The translations under genes and the position numbers were made by a program. From the NCBI GenBank assembly GCA_012317185.1, contig CP048838.1, positions 1,798,001-1,862,000 of the forward strand: a stretch of 64,000 bases of DNA. The letters run 5' to 3'. A model generated the notes under the pieces. That model saw only the letters and a program-made list of their open reading frames with translations. It was not told the origin of the DNA and searched no databases. This document shows positions 1 through 8,678 of the stretch, piece after piece; positions within the stretch are counted from its first letter, which is position 1; each line of letters opens with the position of its first letter. Origin of the DNA: [Clostridium] innocuum. Its GTDB lineage: Bacteria > Bacillota_I > Bacilli_A > Erysipelotrichales > Erysipelotrichaceae.

Positions 1-906
1 CAGGCAGGTAAGCTAAACAAGGAAGTAGCCTATCTTGGAGAGGGAGGAAAAAAAGACGGCACGCTTGTCTTTACGGATGGTAAAGCGGAATTTACCTTAT
101 GCGGAGGGCAGAGTATACAGCTGGTGAATCTGCCAAAGGATACAGATTATACGATTGAGGAACAGGAATATCAGGAATTGGGGTATCAGATTGAAAAACA
201 GAATGATAAAGGAACGATCAAAGCAGACGTGCTGCAGGAAGCGGTCTTTACCAATATTCGAAACAAGGTGTTATCGCCTGTATATTATCAGATGAATGTA
301 CATATTTCATTAGATGGACAAAAGCCGCAGAACGGGCAGTTCCGGTTTCAGCTGAAGGATGAGATGGGGGGAGTGCTGCAGACAGTGAAAAATGATGGCG
401 GTGTGATTAAATTAAAGGAATTGAAATTCAGCAGTCCGGGTGTTTACACCTATCAAATTACACAGATGACCAATGCTGTGGATACGATTCGATACGATGA
501 GGGCTTGTACACCGTTATCATCACCGTCATTGAGAAGGATGGTCTTCTTACAGTGGAGAGTGTTGTATGGGAAAAGGACGGGAAATCCTACGAATCAGAT
601 ACACCGCTGTTTTCAAATACGACATCACAGGAGGAAACACCACAACAGCCGATTGCACCGGATGAATCACAGGAAGATGCAACATTGGATACAGAAGAGA
701 AGGAAACACTTCCTGAGAAAGAGCCGGTAAAGACAAAGGAGCAGCAAACAGGGGATAAGAACAAAGGAGCAGTAAAGCATGAAAAGAAAAAGGCGACAGC
801 TGAAACCTATGACAGCACGCATATGACATTATGGCTTTTGACTGCTTCTGTATCTTTTGCCTTGCTGGGAATCATCAAACTGTATGGGATGCGGAAAAAA
901 AGCTAG
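1..906 (+). CDS. Cell-surface protein with pilin isopeptide-linkage domains (5' end outside window)
   Basis: The frame is open from base 1, so the N-terminus lies outside the window. About 300 residues are visible. They hold the end of one and the whole of a second beta-rich domain of the Spy0128/FctA type (pilin isopeptide linkage), with the repeated pattern of an LP-x-D-Y-TI-E-E strand and a closing F-x-N strand. A Glu/Pro/Lys-rich linker (about residues 200-265) follows, then one hydrophobic helix and a short basic tail ending RKKS. This is a wall or membrane-anchored adhesin layout. No LPXTG motif sits before the helix; only a QTGD lies in the linker, so sortase anchoring is uncertain. 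Such domains usually carry intramolecular Lys-Asn bonds, which cannot be confirmed here. Confidence 0.75.
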   Translation, partial: QAGKLNKEVAYLGEGGKKDGTLVFTDGKAEFTLCGGQSIQLVNLPKDTDYTIEEQEYQELGYQIEKQNDKGTIKADVLQEAVFTNIRNKVLSPVYYQMNVHISLDGQKPQNGQFRFQLKDEMGGVLQTVKNDGGVIKLKELKFSSPGVYTYQITQMTNAVDTIRYDEGLYTVIITVIEKDGLLTVESVVWEKDGKSYESDTPLFSNTTSQEETPQQPIAPDESQEDATLDTEEKETLPEKEPVKTKEQQTGDKNKGAVKHEKKKATAETYDSTHMTLWLLTASVSFALLGIIKLYGMRKKS

Positions 907-1212
907 ATTATATCCTGCAACCACACGAACTATCACCAGCATCAAAAAAGAGGAAACTATGATACGGAATCAATCAACGCTGTTATAGTATTTAGATTGA
1001 TGATTTCCACAGAGGAACGACGCAGCAATCTGCATATGACTGCTGCAAAATGATATAATTTAGATTCATGCATCTGAAACGAGCGATTGCAGTAGCTTCG
1101 GGAATGAAATGGATATGGTTATTCAGCGTTTCCTGCTTCAATGAAGCAGCAGACACCTCTCTTATAAAGGAAAACAGAGTATATGTCTGATGATGTAATC
1201 TTTACGGAAATA
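907..1212. other. Intergenic stretch, no gene seen
   Basis: No reading frame with coding character and no clear promoter pair was found between the surface-protein stop and the terminator of the convergent DUF1893 gene. It may hold the surface-protein terminator, but no clean hairpin with a T-run was seen. Confidence 0.5.
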
Positions 1213-1270
1213 TAAAAAAAGGGAGATTCTTCTGTTGATGTAAATCAACGGATGCGATATCTCCCTTTCC
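1213..1270 (-). terminator. Intrinsic terminator of the DUF1893 gene
   Basis: A 10-bp stem (AAAGGGAGAT at 1218-1227 with ATCTCCCTTT at 1259-1268) encloses a second stem (GTTGAT/ATCAAC, 1234-1249). Read on the minus strand the outer stem ends in a T-rich run, just past the 3' end of the gene at 1285-1704. Confidence 0.8.
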
Positions 1271-1284
1271 TTCCTGTTTGAATA

Positions 1285-1704
1285 TTATACGTGCTGCTCT
1301 GCTTTCATGCTTTTCACCTTTGCATTAAGCAATCGCTGCGCAGCTGCCGGATCATTCACATCCATAACACACGCTTCCATCGGACACATACCGGTTTTGG
1401 TACGGTTGATGATATAGGGAACCTGTTCGTCATAGGTTACTGGTATGTTGTACAGCTGGAAAATTTCCAGGGCATGCGTGGAAATGACACAGGCATGTAC
1501 CTGATGTACATCTCCGCGGACCATTAACAGCGCTGCTGCTTTGCCAATAACTTTGTCAACCAGCTGGGCACCCTGCAGATGTCCCTGATCCAGCAAATGC
1601 AGGATGGGAAGGATGCCGTTCGCATGTTCCTTGTACAGCCGCTGCTTCTGCAATACGACACAGGTAAGCTCCTCCGCTTTCAGAATTCTAATGAGTTCAT
1701 CCAT
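1285..1704 (-). CDS. DUF1893 family protein (TM1506-like)
   Basis: A 139-residue soluble protein. The sequence has the features of DUF1893: an N-terminal helix with LTCVVL, a central LVDKVIGKAAALLM segment, a CVIST strand-helix and a C-terminal RTKTGMCPMEACV stretch with conserved cysteines. The family has a cytidine-deaminase-like fold in the TM1506 structure, but its function is unknown, so none is assigned. It is a single-gene unit, convergent with the upstream surface protein and divergent from hpf, with its own terminator. A start at 1704 is supported by a purine-rich AGGAGAA just upstream on the minus strand. Confidence 0.75.
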   Translation of the reverse strand: MDELIRILKAEELTCVVLQKQRLYKEHANGILPILHLLDQGHLQGAQLVDKVIGKAAALLMVRGDVHQVHACVISTHALEIFQLYNIPVTYDEQVPYIINRTKTGMCPMEACVMDVNDPAAAQRLLNAKVKSMKAEQHV

Positions 1705-1906
1705 GATTTTCTCCTTTTGTTGTAAAAAAACAGGTCATTTTCCTTGCTTTTTCAATAAAATCGTGAAAATGAAACTGTATGAAAAAAGACGATATGCATC
1801 ATCGCCCTTACAATACTAGTCTATCACAAATCCATGGAAAATGTAAGCCTGTTAAATCTAATTTTTTTGCGTATAATAAAGGTATACAAACAAGGAGGGA
1901 TTTTAT

Positions 1907-2443
1907 ATGAAAGTCCAGATCTACGGAAAAAACATTACAGTAACTCCAGCGATTGCTGAAAAAATCGAGAAGAAATTAAACCATCTCGAAAAGTATTTCA
2001 TAATTGATGAAAACGTAGTCGCTAATGTGGTGGTGCGGGTGTATCCGAATAAACAGAAAATCGAGGTTACGATCCCTACAAAATTTGCAGTATTGCGTGC
2101 AGAGGTTGTACAGGACGATTTATATGCAGCTATCGATTTGGCGATTGATAAATTAGAGGATCAGATTCGTCGTCAGAAAACAAGACTGACAAGAAAAAAT
2201 AAAGAGAAACTGGCATATGCGTTCATTGAAGAAGAGGAAATTGAGGAAGAATTTGACGATACCGATAATGAACTGGTTCGTACAAAATCACTGGTTCCGG
2301 ATACCATGGAGCTGGATGAGGCAATCATGCGTATGGAAATGCTGAACCACAGCTTCTTCATTTACCGTGATGATGAAACCAAGGAAATTGCGGTTGTCTA
2401 TAAGCGTCATGACGGCGGTTACGGATTGATTGAAACAGAATAA
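1907..2443 (+). CDS. hpf: Ribosome hibernation promoting factor, long form
   Basis: A 178-residue protein with two parts. Residues 1-100 form the RaiA/YfiA domain (MKVQIYGKNITVTPAI start, basic helix ending RRQKTRLTRK). Residues 120-178 form the C-terminal dimerisation domain (VRTKS...MELDEAIMRMEMLNHSFFIYRD, ending GGYGLIE). The long form joins two ribosomes into inactive 100S dimers in stationary phase in Firmicutes. An AAGGAGGG ribosome binding site precedes ATG 1907 and a TATAAT box lies at 1872-1877, though no convincing -35 box was found. It is monocistronic: a terminator follows directly. Length and domain order are normal for the family. Confidence 0.95.
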   Translation: MKVQIYGKNITVTPAIAEKIEKKLNHLEKYFIIDENVVANVVVRVYPNKQKIEVTIPTKFAVLRAEVVQDDLYAAIDLAIDKLEDQIRRQKTRLTRKNKEKLAYAFIEEEEIEEEFDDTDNELVRTKSLVPDTMELDEAIMRMEMLNHSFFIYRDDETKEIAVVYKRHDGGYGLIETE

Positions 2444-2452
2444 TAGAAATCA

Positions 2453-2487
2453 AAAGGCGATGTGCTACCGGCGCATCGCCTGTTTCT
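2453..2487 (+). terminator. Intrinsic terminator after hpf
   Basis: GGCGATGTGC at 2456-2465 pairs with GCGCATCGCC at 2471-2480 (one G-T wobble), followed by TGTTTCT. Confidence 0.75.
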
Positions 2488-2855
2488 ATGCTGAAGGAGA
2501 TTATACACATAATTCACTGTTGTATCACAATGCATTTCACACGATGAGGCTTTCAATTGTAAACGTACCGGATCAGCGAGTGAGATGCTGATGGTGTTAT
2601 CATTATCACTGGTCTGCGGTATTCATGGGAGGAACCGCTACCTACAGCTTTAAGAAAGAGACAATTACACGATAGAGAAAGTGTGTAACACATATTATGT
2701 ACAGCGGATAGGGTAGATGTGAGCTCTGCATAAATCGATTGATAAGCTATGATACGCAACAAAAATATAAAATTAAGATGTAAGCCGGCTTTGACAGTTT
2801 GTGATAATGTTAACTCTTTTGCAACTTCGGGTTGATTTCATCCACTTTCTATCCA
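2488..2855. other. Intergenic stretch, no gene seen
   Basis: About 370 bases between the hpf terminator and the promoter of the XRE/ABC unit. No coding character or known RNA was recognised. Confidence 0.5.
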
Positions 2856-2884
2856 TTGTTATCAACTGGCATTTTATTTATAAT
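2856..2884 (+). promoter_or_regulatory. Promoter of the XRE-ABC unit
   Basis: TTGTTA at 2856-2861 and TATAAT at 2879-2884 are separated by 17 bases and lie 25 bases before the XRE start codon. Confidence 0.55.
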
Positions 2885-2909
2885 GGGAATGTAGAAAGGT
2901 TGTGATCAT

Positions 2910-3790
2910 ATGGAGATGACGCTTGGAGGCAGAATTCAGACACTGCGAAAGCAAAGAGGAATTACACAGGAGGAGCTGGCCAAGGCTATGCAGGTATCGA
3001 CACAGGCAGTATCCAAATGCACCAAAGGCGCGCAGAGCGGGAATGCGGTGGAACACCGGATGCCATGCTGTTACCGCGGCTGGCAGATTATTTCAATGTT
3101 TCAGTTGATTATTTGTTTGGAAGAGGAAAACAGGAGCCGGAAAGACTAAGTGATCTTGTCTTTCAGAAGCTGAAGGGGCTAAAGCGAAGCAAGCAGCTGG
3201 AGCTTGCGTTTGAAATCTGCTATATGATGGAAAATGCAATCGGTAAGATTCCGCATCATGAGGCACTTCCCAATCAGGAAAACTTTATGATGCAGGAGGG
3301 CGCAGACCCCCTGCTGTATCAGGTTTTGCATGATGATGTATATTCCTGCATGCGTCTGAATGAGGAATTTCATTATTTTTTATATGTACCGCAGCCGTCC
3401 TGTGGTTTTTTACATGCACTTCCCGCACAGGAGGAATTCGAGGAGCTTCTGGCCTTTTTGAATAAACCGCATTGCTTTGCGATGCTGTATCAGCTATCAA
3501 AATGTCCGCAGGGAAGAGGCTTTCAGGTAAAAGGGCTTGCGAAAAAGCTGAGCATTGAAGAAGCCGATGCCGCACAGATTTTACAAGATTTAAAAAAACG
3601 GCAGATTGTTCATGAAATTCAGCTTGAGAAGGAAAAGGGCTTGGAGCCGATTTATGTACTCAGTGAAAAGCCGGGCTTTCTGCCCATGCTGCTGTTTATG
3701 GCCGCCTACATACAGTCAGGTATATTATACGGATACTTCGCCATGGATCGTGAGCTGCCTATATTGAATGGGGAGGTGTCTCATGAATAG
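2910..3790 (+). pseudogene. XRE-family regulator broken by a frameshift inside the HTH
   Basis: The N-terminal half (2910 to about 3020) reads as a standard XRE helix-turn-helix (GGRIQTLRKQRGITQEELA...STQAVSK). The downstream part, in another frame (from about 3030), continues it with PDAMLLPRLADYFNVSVDYLFG and a 220-residue effector region containing a winged-helix-like segment. The family motif SKWE is interrupted at 3020-3035: removing a net 14 bases there would restore Ser-Lys-Trp-Glu and fuse both halves in frame. It is therefore a disrupted regulator, or less likely two proteins, the second starting at ATG 3017. Its stop overlaps the ABC gene start by 8 bases, so it probably regulated that exporter. 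Sequencing error cannot be excluded. Confidence 0.7.
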
Positions 3791-5474
3791 CATCAAATCT
3801 GCGGTATACAAAAAGAATCGGCTGAATTTTATCCTTGCCTTGCTGGGCTCGATTGGCAATGCAGGGATTGCTGAAGGGGTTGCCTTTTTACTGCGTGAAT
3901 TTGTTGATATATCAATCAGCGGTTCCATGGATGCTCTTTACCGTATGCTCAAAATGTTTGTTCTGCTTTTGCTTGCAATGGTGCTTGTGGATGTCATCAG
4001 CTTTATATTTACCAACCGCTTTATCTGTCGTGGAATGCGTCAGTACAAGCATATACTTTTTAAAGGGCTGCTGCAGCGTAGTATTTCGTCCTTTCAAAAG
4101 GAAGCAGTTGCACAATGCATGTCCGCATTGAGCAATGATGCGACGGTGATCGAAAAAAATAATCTCGAGGCGATTTTTGAAATCTGCACGTATGGGATGA
4201 TGCTTGCTGCAGGTCTTGGCTCTATGCTGTATCTGGACAGCTATCTAACAATCTGTGTGATTCTGGCAAGTATGGTGCCGCTGCTGGTATCTGTATTCTT
4301 TTCCGGCGCTTTGCAAAGAGCAGAGTGTTGTACATCGAAGCACCATGTGGACTTCATTGCTCTGCTGAAGGATTTGTTCAGTGGTTTTACGGTAATCAAA
4401 AGCTTTCAGGCGGAAGCTGTAGTGCTCGATGCTTTTGAGCAGGAAAATACAGCGCTGGAGAAATCCAAAAAACGTCGCAGGGATCTGATTTCCATACTGA
4501 TGCTGCTGTCGCAGATATCTGGGTTTCTAGTGAATCTGGTCGTTTTCGGTCTAGGTGCCTGGTTGTGTATCCAAGGCAGAATTACTGCAGGGACGGTGAT
4601 TGCATTCGTCCAGCTGCTGAATTATATTACACTGCCGATTGAAAAGCTCCCTGCACTGTACTCAAAAAGAAAGGCCAGTGCCGCCCTCATGGAAAAAGGG
4701 GAAGCTGTTTTGCATGTGAAGGAGGAATCGCTTCCTGAGAAAACAGTAACAAAGTTTCGGCAGGCTGTAGCACTGGAGCATGTGAGTTTCTCATATGAGG
4801 AAGGGAAAAAGGTTTTGTCTGATATCAACATTCGTTTTGAAAAGGGAAAGCGATATGCTGTTGTTGGAGCGAGCGGAAGCGGGAAATCCACTCTGCTGCA
4901 GCTGTTGCTGGGATATGATCGAGGCTATGAGGGAAAAATTTTTCTGGATGAAGTAGAGCTCAATGCATTAAGCAGAGAAAGTCTCTATCGTCTGGTATCC
5001 ATGGTGGAGCAGAATGTTTTTGTATTCAATGCAACACTGCTGGATAATATCACAATGTTTCAAAGCTTTCCTCCGGCAGTCTGTGAACATGCCCTAAAGC
5101 GCAGTGGTCTGGATACATTTGTACGTGAAAAGGGTGCCGAGTATCTGTGCGGAGAGAACGGCTGTCTACTATCCGGTGGGGAAAAGCAGCGCATCAGTAT
5201 AGCACGCGGTTTCATTCGCAATGCACAAATCCTTATGATGGATGAAGCAACGGCGGCACTGGATACTGCAACCGCCCGTTATGTAGAGGAGTCAATCCTG
5301 CACCTTGACGATGTAACCGCAATCGTGGTTACCCATAAGCTGCATGCCGATATTCTGAAGCAATACGATGAGATTCTCGTTATGAAGGATGGACGAATTG
5401 AGGAAGCAGGAACATTTGAGGAGCTGTATACAAGAAAGGGATGCTTCTATTCCCTGTATCGTCTAAGTGTCTGA
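3783..5474 (+). CDS. ABC transporter, fused membrane and ATPase domains
   Basis: A 563-residue half-transporter of the type I exporter (MsbA/LmrA-like) class. Residues 1-300 are a six-helix transmembrane domain. Residues 325-563 are the nucleotide-binding domain with Walker A GASGSGKST, signature LSGGEKQR, Walker B ILMMDEATAALD and the H-loop VVTHK. ATG 3783 is chosen because GGGGAGGTG lies 5-13 bases before it; an ATG 15 bases upstream lacks such a site. It overlaps the 3' end of the broken XRE gene and is probably co-transcribed. One half-transporter is present, so a homodimer is expected. The substrate is unknown; peptide, lipid or drug export are all possible. Confidence 0.9.
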   Translation: MNSIKSAVYKKNRLNFILALLGSIGNAGIAEGVAFLLREFVDISISGSMDALYRMLKMFVLLLLAMVLVDVISFIFTNRFICRGMRQYKHILFKGLLQRSISSFQKEAVAQCMSALSNDATVIEKNNLEAIFEICTYGMMLAAGLGSMLYLDSYLTICVILASMVPLLVSVFFSGALQRAECCTSKHHVDFIALLKDLFSGFTVIKSFQAEAVVLDAFEQENTALEKSKKRRRDLISILMLLSQISGFLVNLVVFGLGAWLCIQGRITAGTVIAFVQLLNYITLPIEKLPALYSKRKASAALMEKGEAVLHVKEESLPEKTVTKFRQAVALEHVSFSYEEGKKVLSDINIRFEKGKRYAVVGASGSGKSTLLQLLLGYDRGYEGKIFLDEVELNALSRESLYRLVSMVEQNVFVFNATLLDNITMFQSFPPAVCEHALKRSGLDTFVREKGAEYLCGENGCLLSGGEKQRISIARGFIRNAQILMMDEATAALDTATARYVEESILHLDDVTAIVVTHKLHADILKQYDEILVMKDGRIEEAGTFEELYTRKGCFYSLYRLSV

Positions 5475-5505
5475 TATGAAAAAGGATCTCTTATAGAAAT
5501 TCTTT

Positions 5506-7535
5506 GTTACTGTTCACCGATAGAATAAAAGGTGTCAAGAGGAAAAAGCAAATAAACAAAAAAAATAATATGACATTAAAAGCAGTTTTAATGATGTTAA
5601 TAAAAAGAGAGTAAAAAATGACTTGCAGCGAATATAACGATTGCTCAGAGCCTGCCAAAGCCTGATAGAAGGCTTTTAAGCAACAACGTTGATATGCAAT
5701 ACATATTATGATAAAAAGCTTTGAAGAAAGTTATCCACAGTAGTCGTATAAAATCATATGATATAATATCTTCAGAGAAAAGGAAGATATCAATATGATG
5801 ACAAAGGATAGGATTACATTAAACAACATTTTACTGCATAAGGAACATTTTGATCATAAACTGATAGGGATCGTAGAATATCTCGAACATCAAAATGTAC
5901 ATTTGAACACGGAATATAAGAGAATCGTGGTCAGTAACCGGAACCTCGTAAAAAAGAATCAAGATGTGCAGGCAAAACTGAAGGATATGAAGGCGATCCA
6001 ATATAATCTGAATCAAAAAATTGAAAGAAAAAAGATGAAGAGGCCAGTAATATCATCAAAGATTTTGAAGAAGAGATCAAAAAGCAGGAGAAGATTATAA
6101 AAGGCGAACTCCAGCATTCTTATAACGAAAACAATAAACTACATACTGAAAATGAAAAATTACGAAGAGAGATAGAAAAGCTGAGAAAAGAAAATAACCG
6201 ATATAAAAGGATGAGCAAGAAAAACTCCTGTAATTCCAGTATTCCCCCATCAAAGGATGAATACAGAAAAGTCGCAAATTCAAGGACAAAGACTGGATTG
6301 AAAAAAGGTGGACAGAAAGGACATACGGTACATCGTATCAGCTTGAAAGATACTGCAGATAAGATCATATATAGAATCGTAAGACAAGCACCTGTAGGAG
6401 CAGAGGCTATTTTAAATGCGGAGAACGAGCTCCTATACTATAGAACACAGGAAATCGATGCAAGACTGAAAACGGAGATTACGGAAACAAGATATATAAC
6501 AGCAGTACAAGGACAGGTGCTTCCGGAAAAAGAAATGCGCAGGTATCGAATCAGCAGTGTGTCCTATCATGATGATTTCAAAGCGATGATACTGTATCTG
6601 AACAGCAAAGGGACGATTCCGTTGAACAGACTGTGTACGATGATCAATGAAATGAGTATGGGGAAGATAAATCTCAGTGCATCAGTCATCGTGAAATGGG
6701 AAGAAGTATTACAACAAAAAAGTATAAACTATCAAAATGAGATTCTAAAAGAATTGCGAAAAGAAAGAATCCTGCATGTAGACGAAACAGGATGGAAAAT
6801 CAATGGAACGCGTGCATGGTTACATGTGATCGTAAGTGAACAAAGAGCATTTTTTATTGTCACAGAGAAGCGGAAAGATACGGAGAAAGGACCGCTGGGA
6901 ATACTGAATGATTATGAAGGATGTCTGATCCATGATCATTATAAGGCATATTATGATTTGAAAAGCTGCGACCATGGAGAATGTAATGCACATATTCTGA
7001 GATATTTAAAAGAAGGAGCAGAACTGGATAAGAATGAAGCGTGTGCAAAAAATGATGGAACTGATTCAGAACATGATCCATGAAAAAGAAAGAACTGGTT
7101 AGACATAGAATCATGAAGATGGATGAAAAAACAGATCAGCTCATACGAAGAAAGATATATGGAGATCCTGAATGATGAGTTAGAAAAGTATGCTTCAGAG
7201 CATCCAAAAAAAAGTAGCAGCCAAATATGTACCGGGATATATAAAATTGATGAAACGGATGGTGGAGTATAAAGAAGAACATCTGAGATTCATCAAGGAT
7301 TTTACTGTTCCTTCTGATAATAATATAGCAGAGAGACAGATGCGGCCGACAAAAGCAAAGAAGAAGATCAGCGGACAGAGTCTCAGTCTAGAAACAGCTA
7401 ATTATTTTGCGGCAATACATACAGTAGTGCAAACGTGTTCCTTACAGAAGAAAAATACACTGGAAGAAATCAAAGCCATCCTTCAATCATAAGAGGGATG
7501 GCTTTGATTTTTTATGAGTATCGGTGAATAGTAAC
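5506..7535. mobile_element. Decayed IS66-family (ISBst12-like) insertion sequence
   Basis: Terminal inverted repeats are visible: GTTACTGTTCACCGATA at 5506-5522, and its reverse complement with one mismatch at 7519-7535. Between them lies a single tnpC-type transposase gene without tnpA/tnpB, the layout of the ISBst12 subgroup of IS66. The usual 8-bp target duplication was not found at these ends, so the exact boundaries or a later rearrangement remain open. Confidence 0.75.
5795..7492 (+). pseudogene. IS66-family transposase (TnpC-like), several frameshifts
   Basis: The protein can be followed through five frame changes. An N-terminal coiled coil spans 5795 to about 6210. Next comes the Cys-less linker NSSIPPSKDE typical of IS66. 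The catalytic core holds HVDETGWKINGTRAWLHV and the IHDHYKAYY segment. The C-terminal DNN-IAERQMRPTKAKKKISGQ block ends at 7492. Breaks lie near 6034, 7050, 7090, 7135 and 7207, each in or beside a run of A. The first sits on A_AAA_AAG in the right phase for a -1 shift. With the other four breaks the gene cannot make a full transposase and is called a pseudogene. Homopolymer sequencing error is an alternative. Confidence 0.85.
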
Positions 7536-7566
7536 TGTGGCCATGCAGGCTTCAACATTTTTCAAA

Positions 7567-7604
7567 TGTAACCGTTGACAAACACGATATCCATCTGCTA
7601 TACT
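7567..7604 (+). promoter_or_regulatory. Promoter of the bgl operon with overlapping cre site
   Basis: TTGACA (7575-7580) and TATACT (7599-7604) are 18 bases apart. The sequence at 7566-7580, ATGTAACCGTTGACA, fits the catabolite-responsive element consensus WTGNAANCGNWNNCW at every position and covers the -35 box. By CcpA knowledge in Firmicutes, binding here should repress the operon when preferred sugars are present. Confidence 0.8.
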
Positions 7605-7617
7605 TTGGGTAAAGTAA

Positions 7618-7697
7618 GGATAGTTATTGTGAAAACAAGCTCGACCTGCTAATCAATAGATCACGGATTTCGTGTTTTTTGATATGCAGGTCTTTTC
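7618..7697 (+). promoter_or_regulatory. RAT antiterminator and overlapping terminator before licT
   Basis: The 30-nt element at 7618-7647 (starts GGATAGTTATTG, ends CGACCT) has the length and ends of the ribonucleic antiterminator bound by LicT/SacT proteins. Its 3' end overlaps the left arm of a terminator: GACCTGC-T-ATCAA from 7643 pairs with TTGAT-A-TGCAGGTC ending 7692, then TTTTCTT. A small CACG/CGTG hairpin sits in the loop. The two structures exclude each other, so LicT binding should let RNA polymerase read into licT. Confidence 0.8.
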
Positions 7698-7716
7698 TTA
7701 TGAGGAGGCGAGAAGT

Positions 7717-8574
7717 ATGATTTTCAAGAAACGGCTGAATAACAACGTGGTCATTGCTCTGGATGAAAACGGACAGGAGAAAATATTATGCGGGAAAGGC
7801 CTTGGCTTTCAGATGAAGGAACAGGGCACCGTAGAGGAAAGCCGTGTTGAAAAGGTGTTTGCATTAGCGGATCAGGTAATGAACCGCCGCCTGCAGGAGC
7901 TGCTGGAAACGATTCCCATGGAGCATTTGGAGCTGGCGGAGGAAATCATGAACTATGCCAGAATTCACATTGATGAAACTGTGAGTGAAAACGTAATTGT
8001 GGCGCTTTGTGATCATATGTATATGGCGGTGGAGCGGAAAAAACAGGGGATTGAAGTGAAGAATGTACTGCTTTGGGATATTCAGAAATTTTATCGGGAT
8101 GAGTATAAGGTTGGACGGTATGCGATAGCACTTATCCGGGAGCGCTTCGGTGTGGAGCTGAGTGAGGATGAAGCAGGCTTTATTGCATTGCATATCGTCA
8201 ACGGACAACTGCATCTGGAAACAAAATCCGTCAGGGAAATCACAACCCTGATGCAACAGATTGAAACGATCGTCCGCATGCGCTTCGCGATTACGCTGGA
8301 CCCGGATTCTGTATATTATTATCGGTTCATCACACATTTGAAATTTTTTGCGGAACGGATTTTCTCGGAAAAGCAGATTCCAACAAAGGAAATGGACGGA
8401 CTGCTGGAGCTGATCAGGGAAAAATATCCGCAGGATGTGGAATGTGTGTTGGATATCGCTGCCTTCTTAAAGCAGCGCTATGGCTATACGCTGAGTGAAG
8501 AGGAGATTCTGTATCTCAGTATTCACGTATCAAGGATACACCAGGTATCTGTGAAGGGCGGTGAGGCCGTTTAA
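7717..8574 (+). CDS. licT: BglG/LicT-family transcriptional antiterminator
   Basis: A 285-residue regulator. Residues 1-55 form the RNA-binding CAT domain (MIFKKRLNNNVVIALDENGQ). Two PTS regulation domains follow. His100 and His159 of PRD1 fall at the positions used in B. subtilis LicT, and matching histidines are present in PRD2 (in ITHLKFF and SIHVSRIH). ATG 7717 is chosen because TGAGGAGGCG lies just upstream; the frame is open further 5' but that part is the terminator. It is the first gene of a licT-bglP-bglA operon and should bind the RAT elements at 7618 and perhaps 8608. Phosphorylation by HPr and the EII component couples it to beta-glucoside supply. Confidence 0.9.
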   Translation: MIFKKRLNNNVVIALDENGQEKILCGKGLGFQMKEQGTVEESRVEKVFALADQVMNRRLQELLETIPMEHLELAEEIMNYARIHIDETVSENVIVALCDHMYMAVERKKQGIEVKNVLLWDIQKFYRDEYKVGRYAIALIRERFGVELSEDEAGFIALHIVNGQLHLETKSVREITTLMQQIETIVRMRFAITLDPDSVYYYRFITHLKFFAERIFSEKQIPTKEMDGLLELIREKYPQDVECVLDIAAFLKQRYGYTLSEEEILYLSIHVSRIHQVSVKGGEAV

Positions 8575-8607
8575 CAGGACGTTAAGAGCTTTAAAAAACA
8601 GGATAAA

Positions 8608-8635
8608 GGATAGTTACATTTAGTTGGCTTGACCT
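8608..8635 (+). promoter_or_regulatory. Second RAT-like element, before bglP
   Basis: GGATAGTTACAT...GGCTTGACCT resembles the RAT at 7618, with the same GGATAGTTA start and GACCT end, but is two bases shorter. No convincing terminator with a T-run follows it, so it may be a relic or act in mRNA processing. Confidence 0.5.
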
Positions 8636-8678
8636 TTGTTTCACGTATGCATAAGCATCAGAAATGGAGGACGAAAAC

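Noticed and set aside
700..906. LPXTG sorting signal in the surface protein
   Set aside because: Only a QTGD is present, far from the membrane helix; the residues just before the helix do not form a sortase motif.
5498..7543. 8-bp target duplication of the IS66-type element
   Set aside because: The eight bases outside the two inverted repeats do not match.
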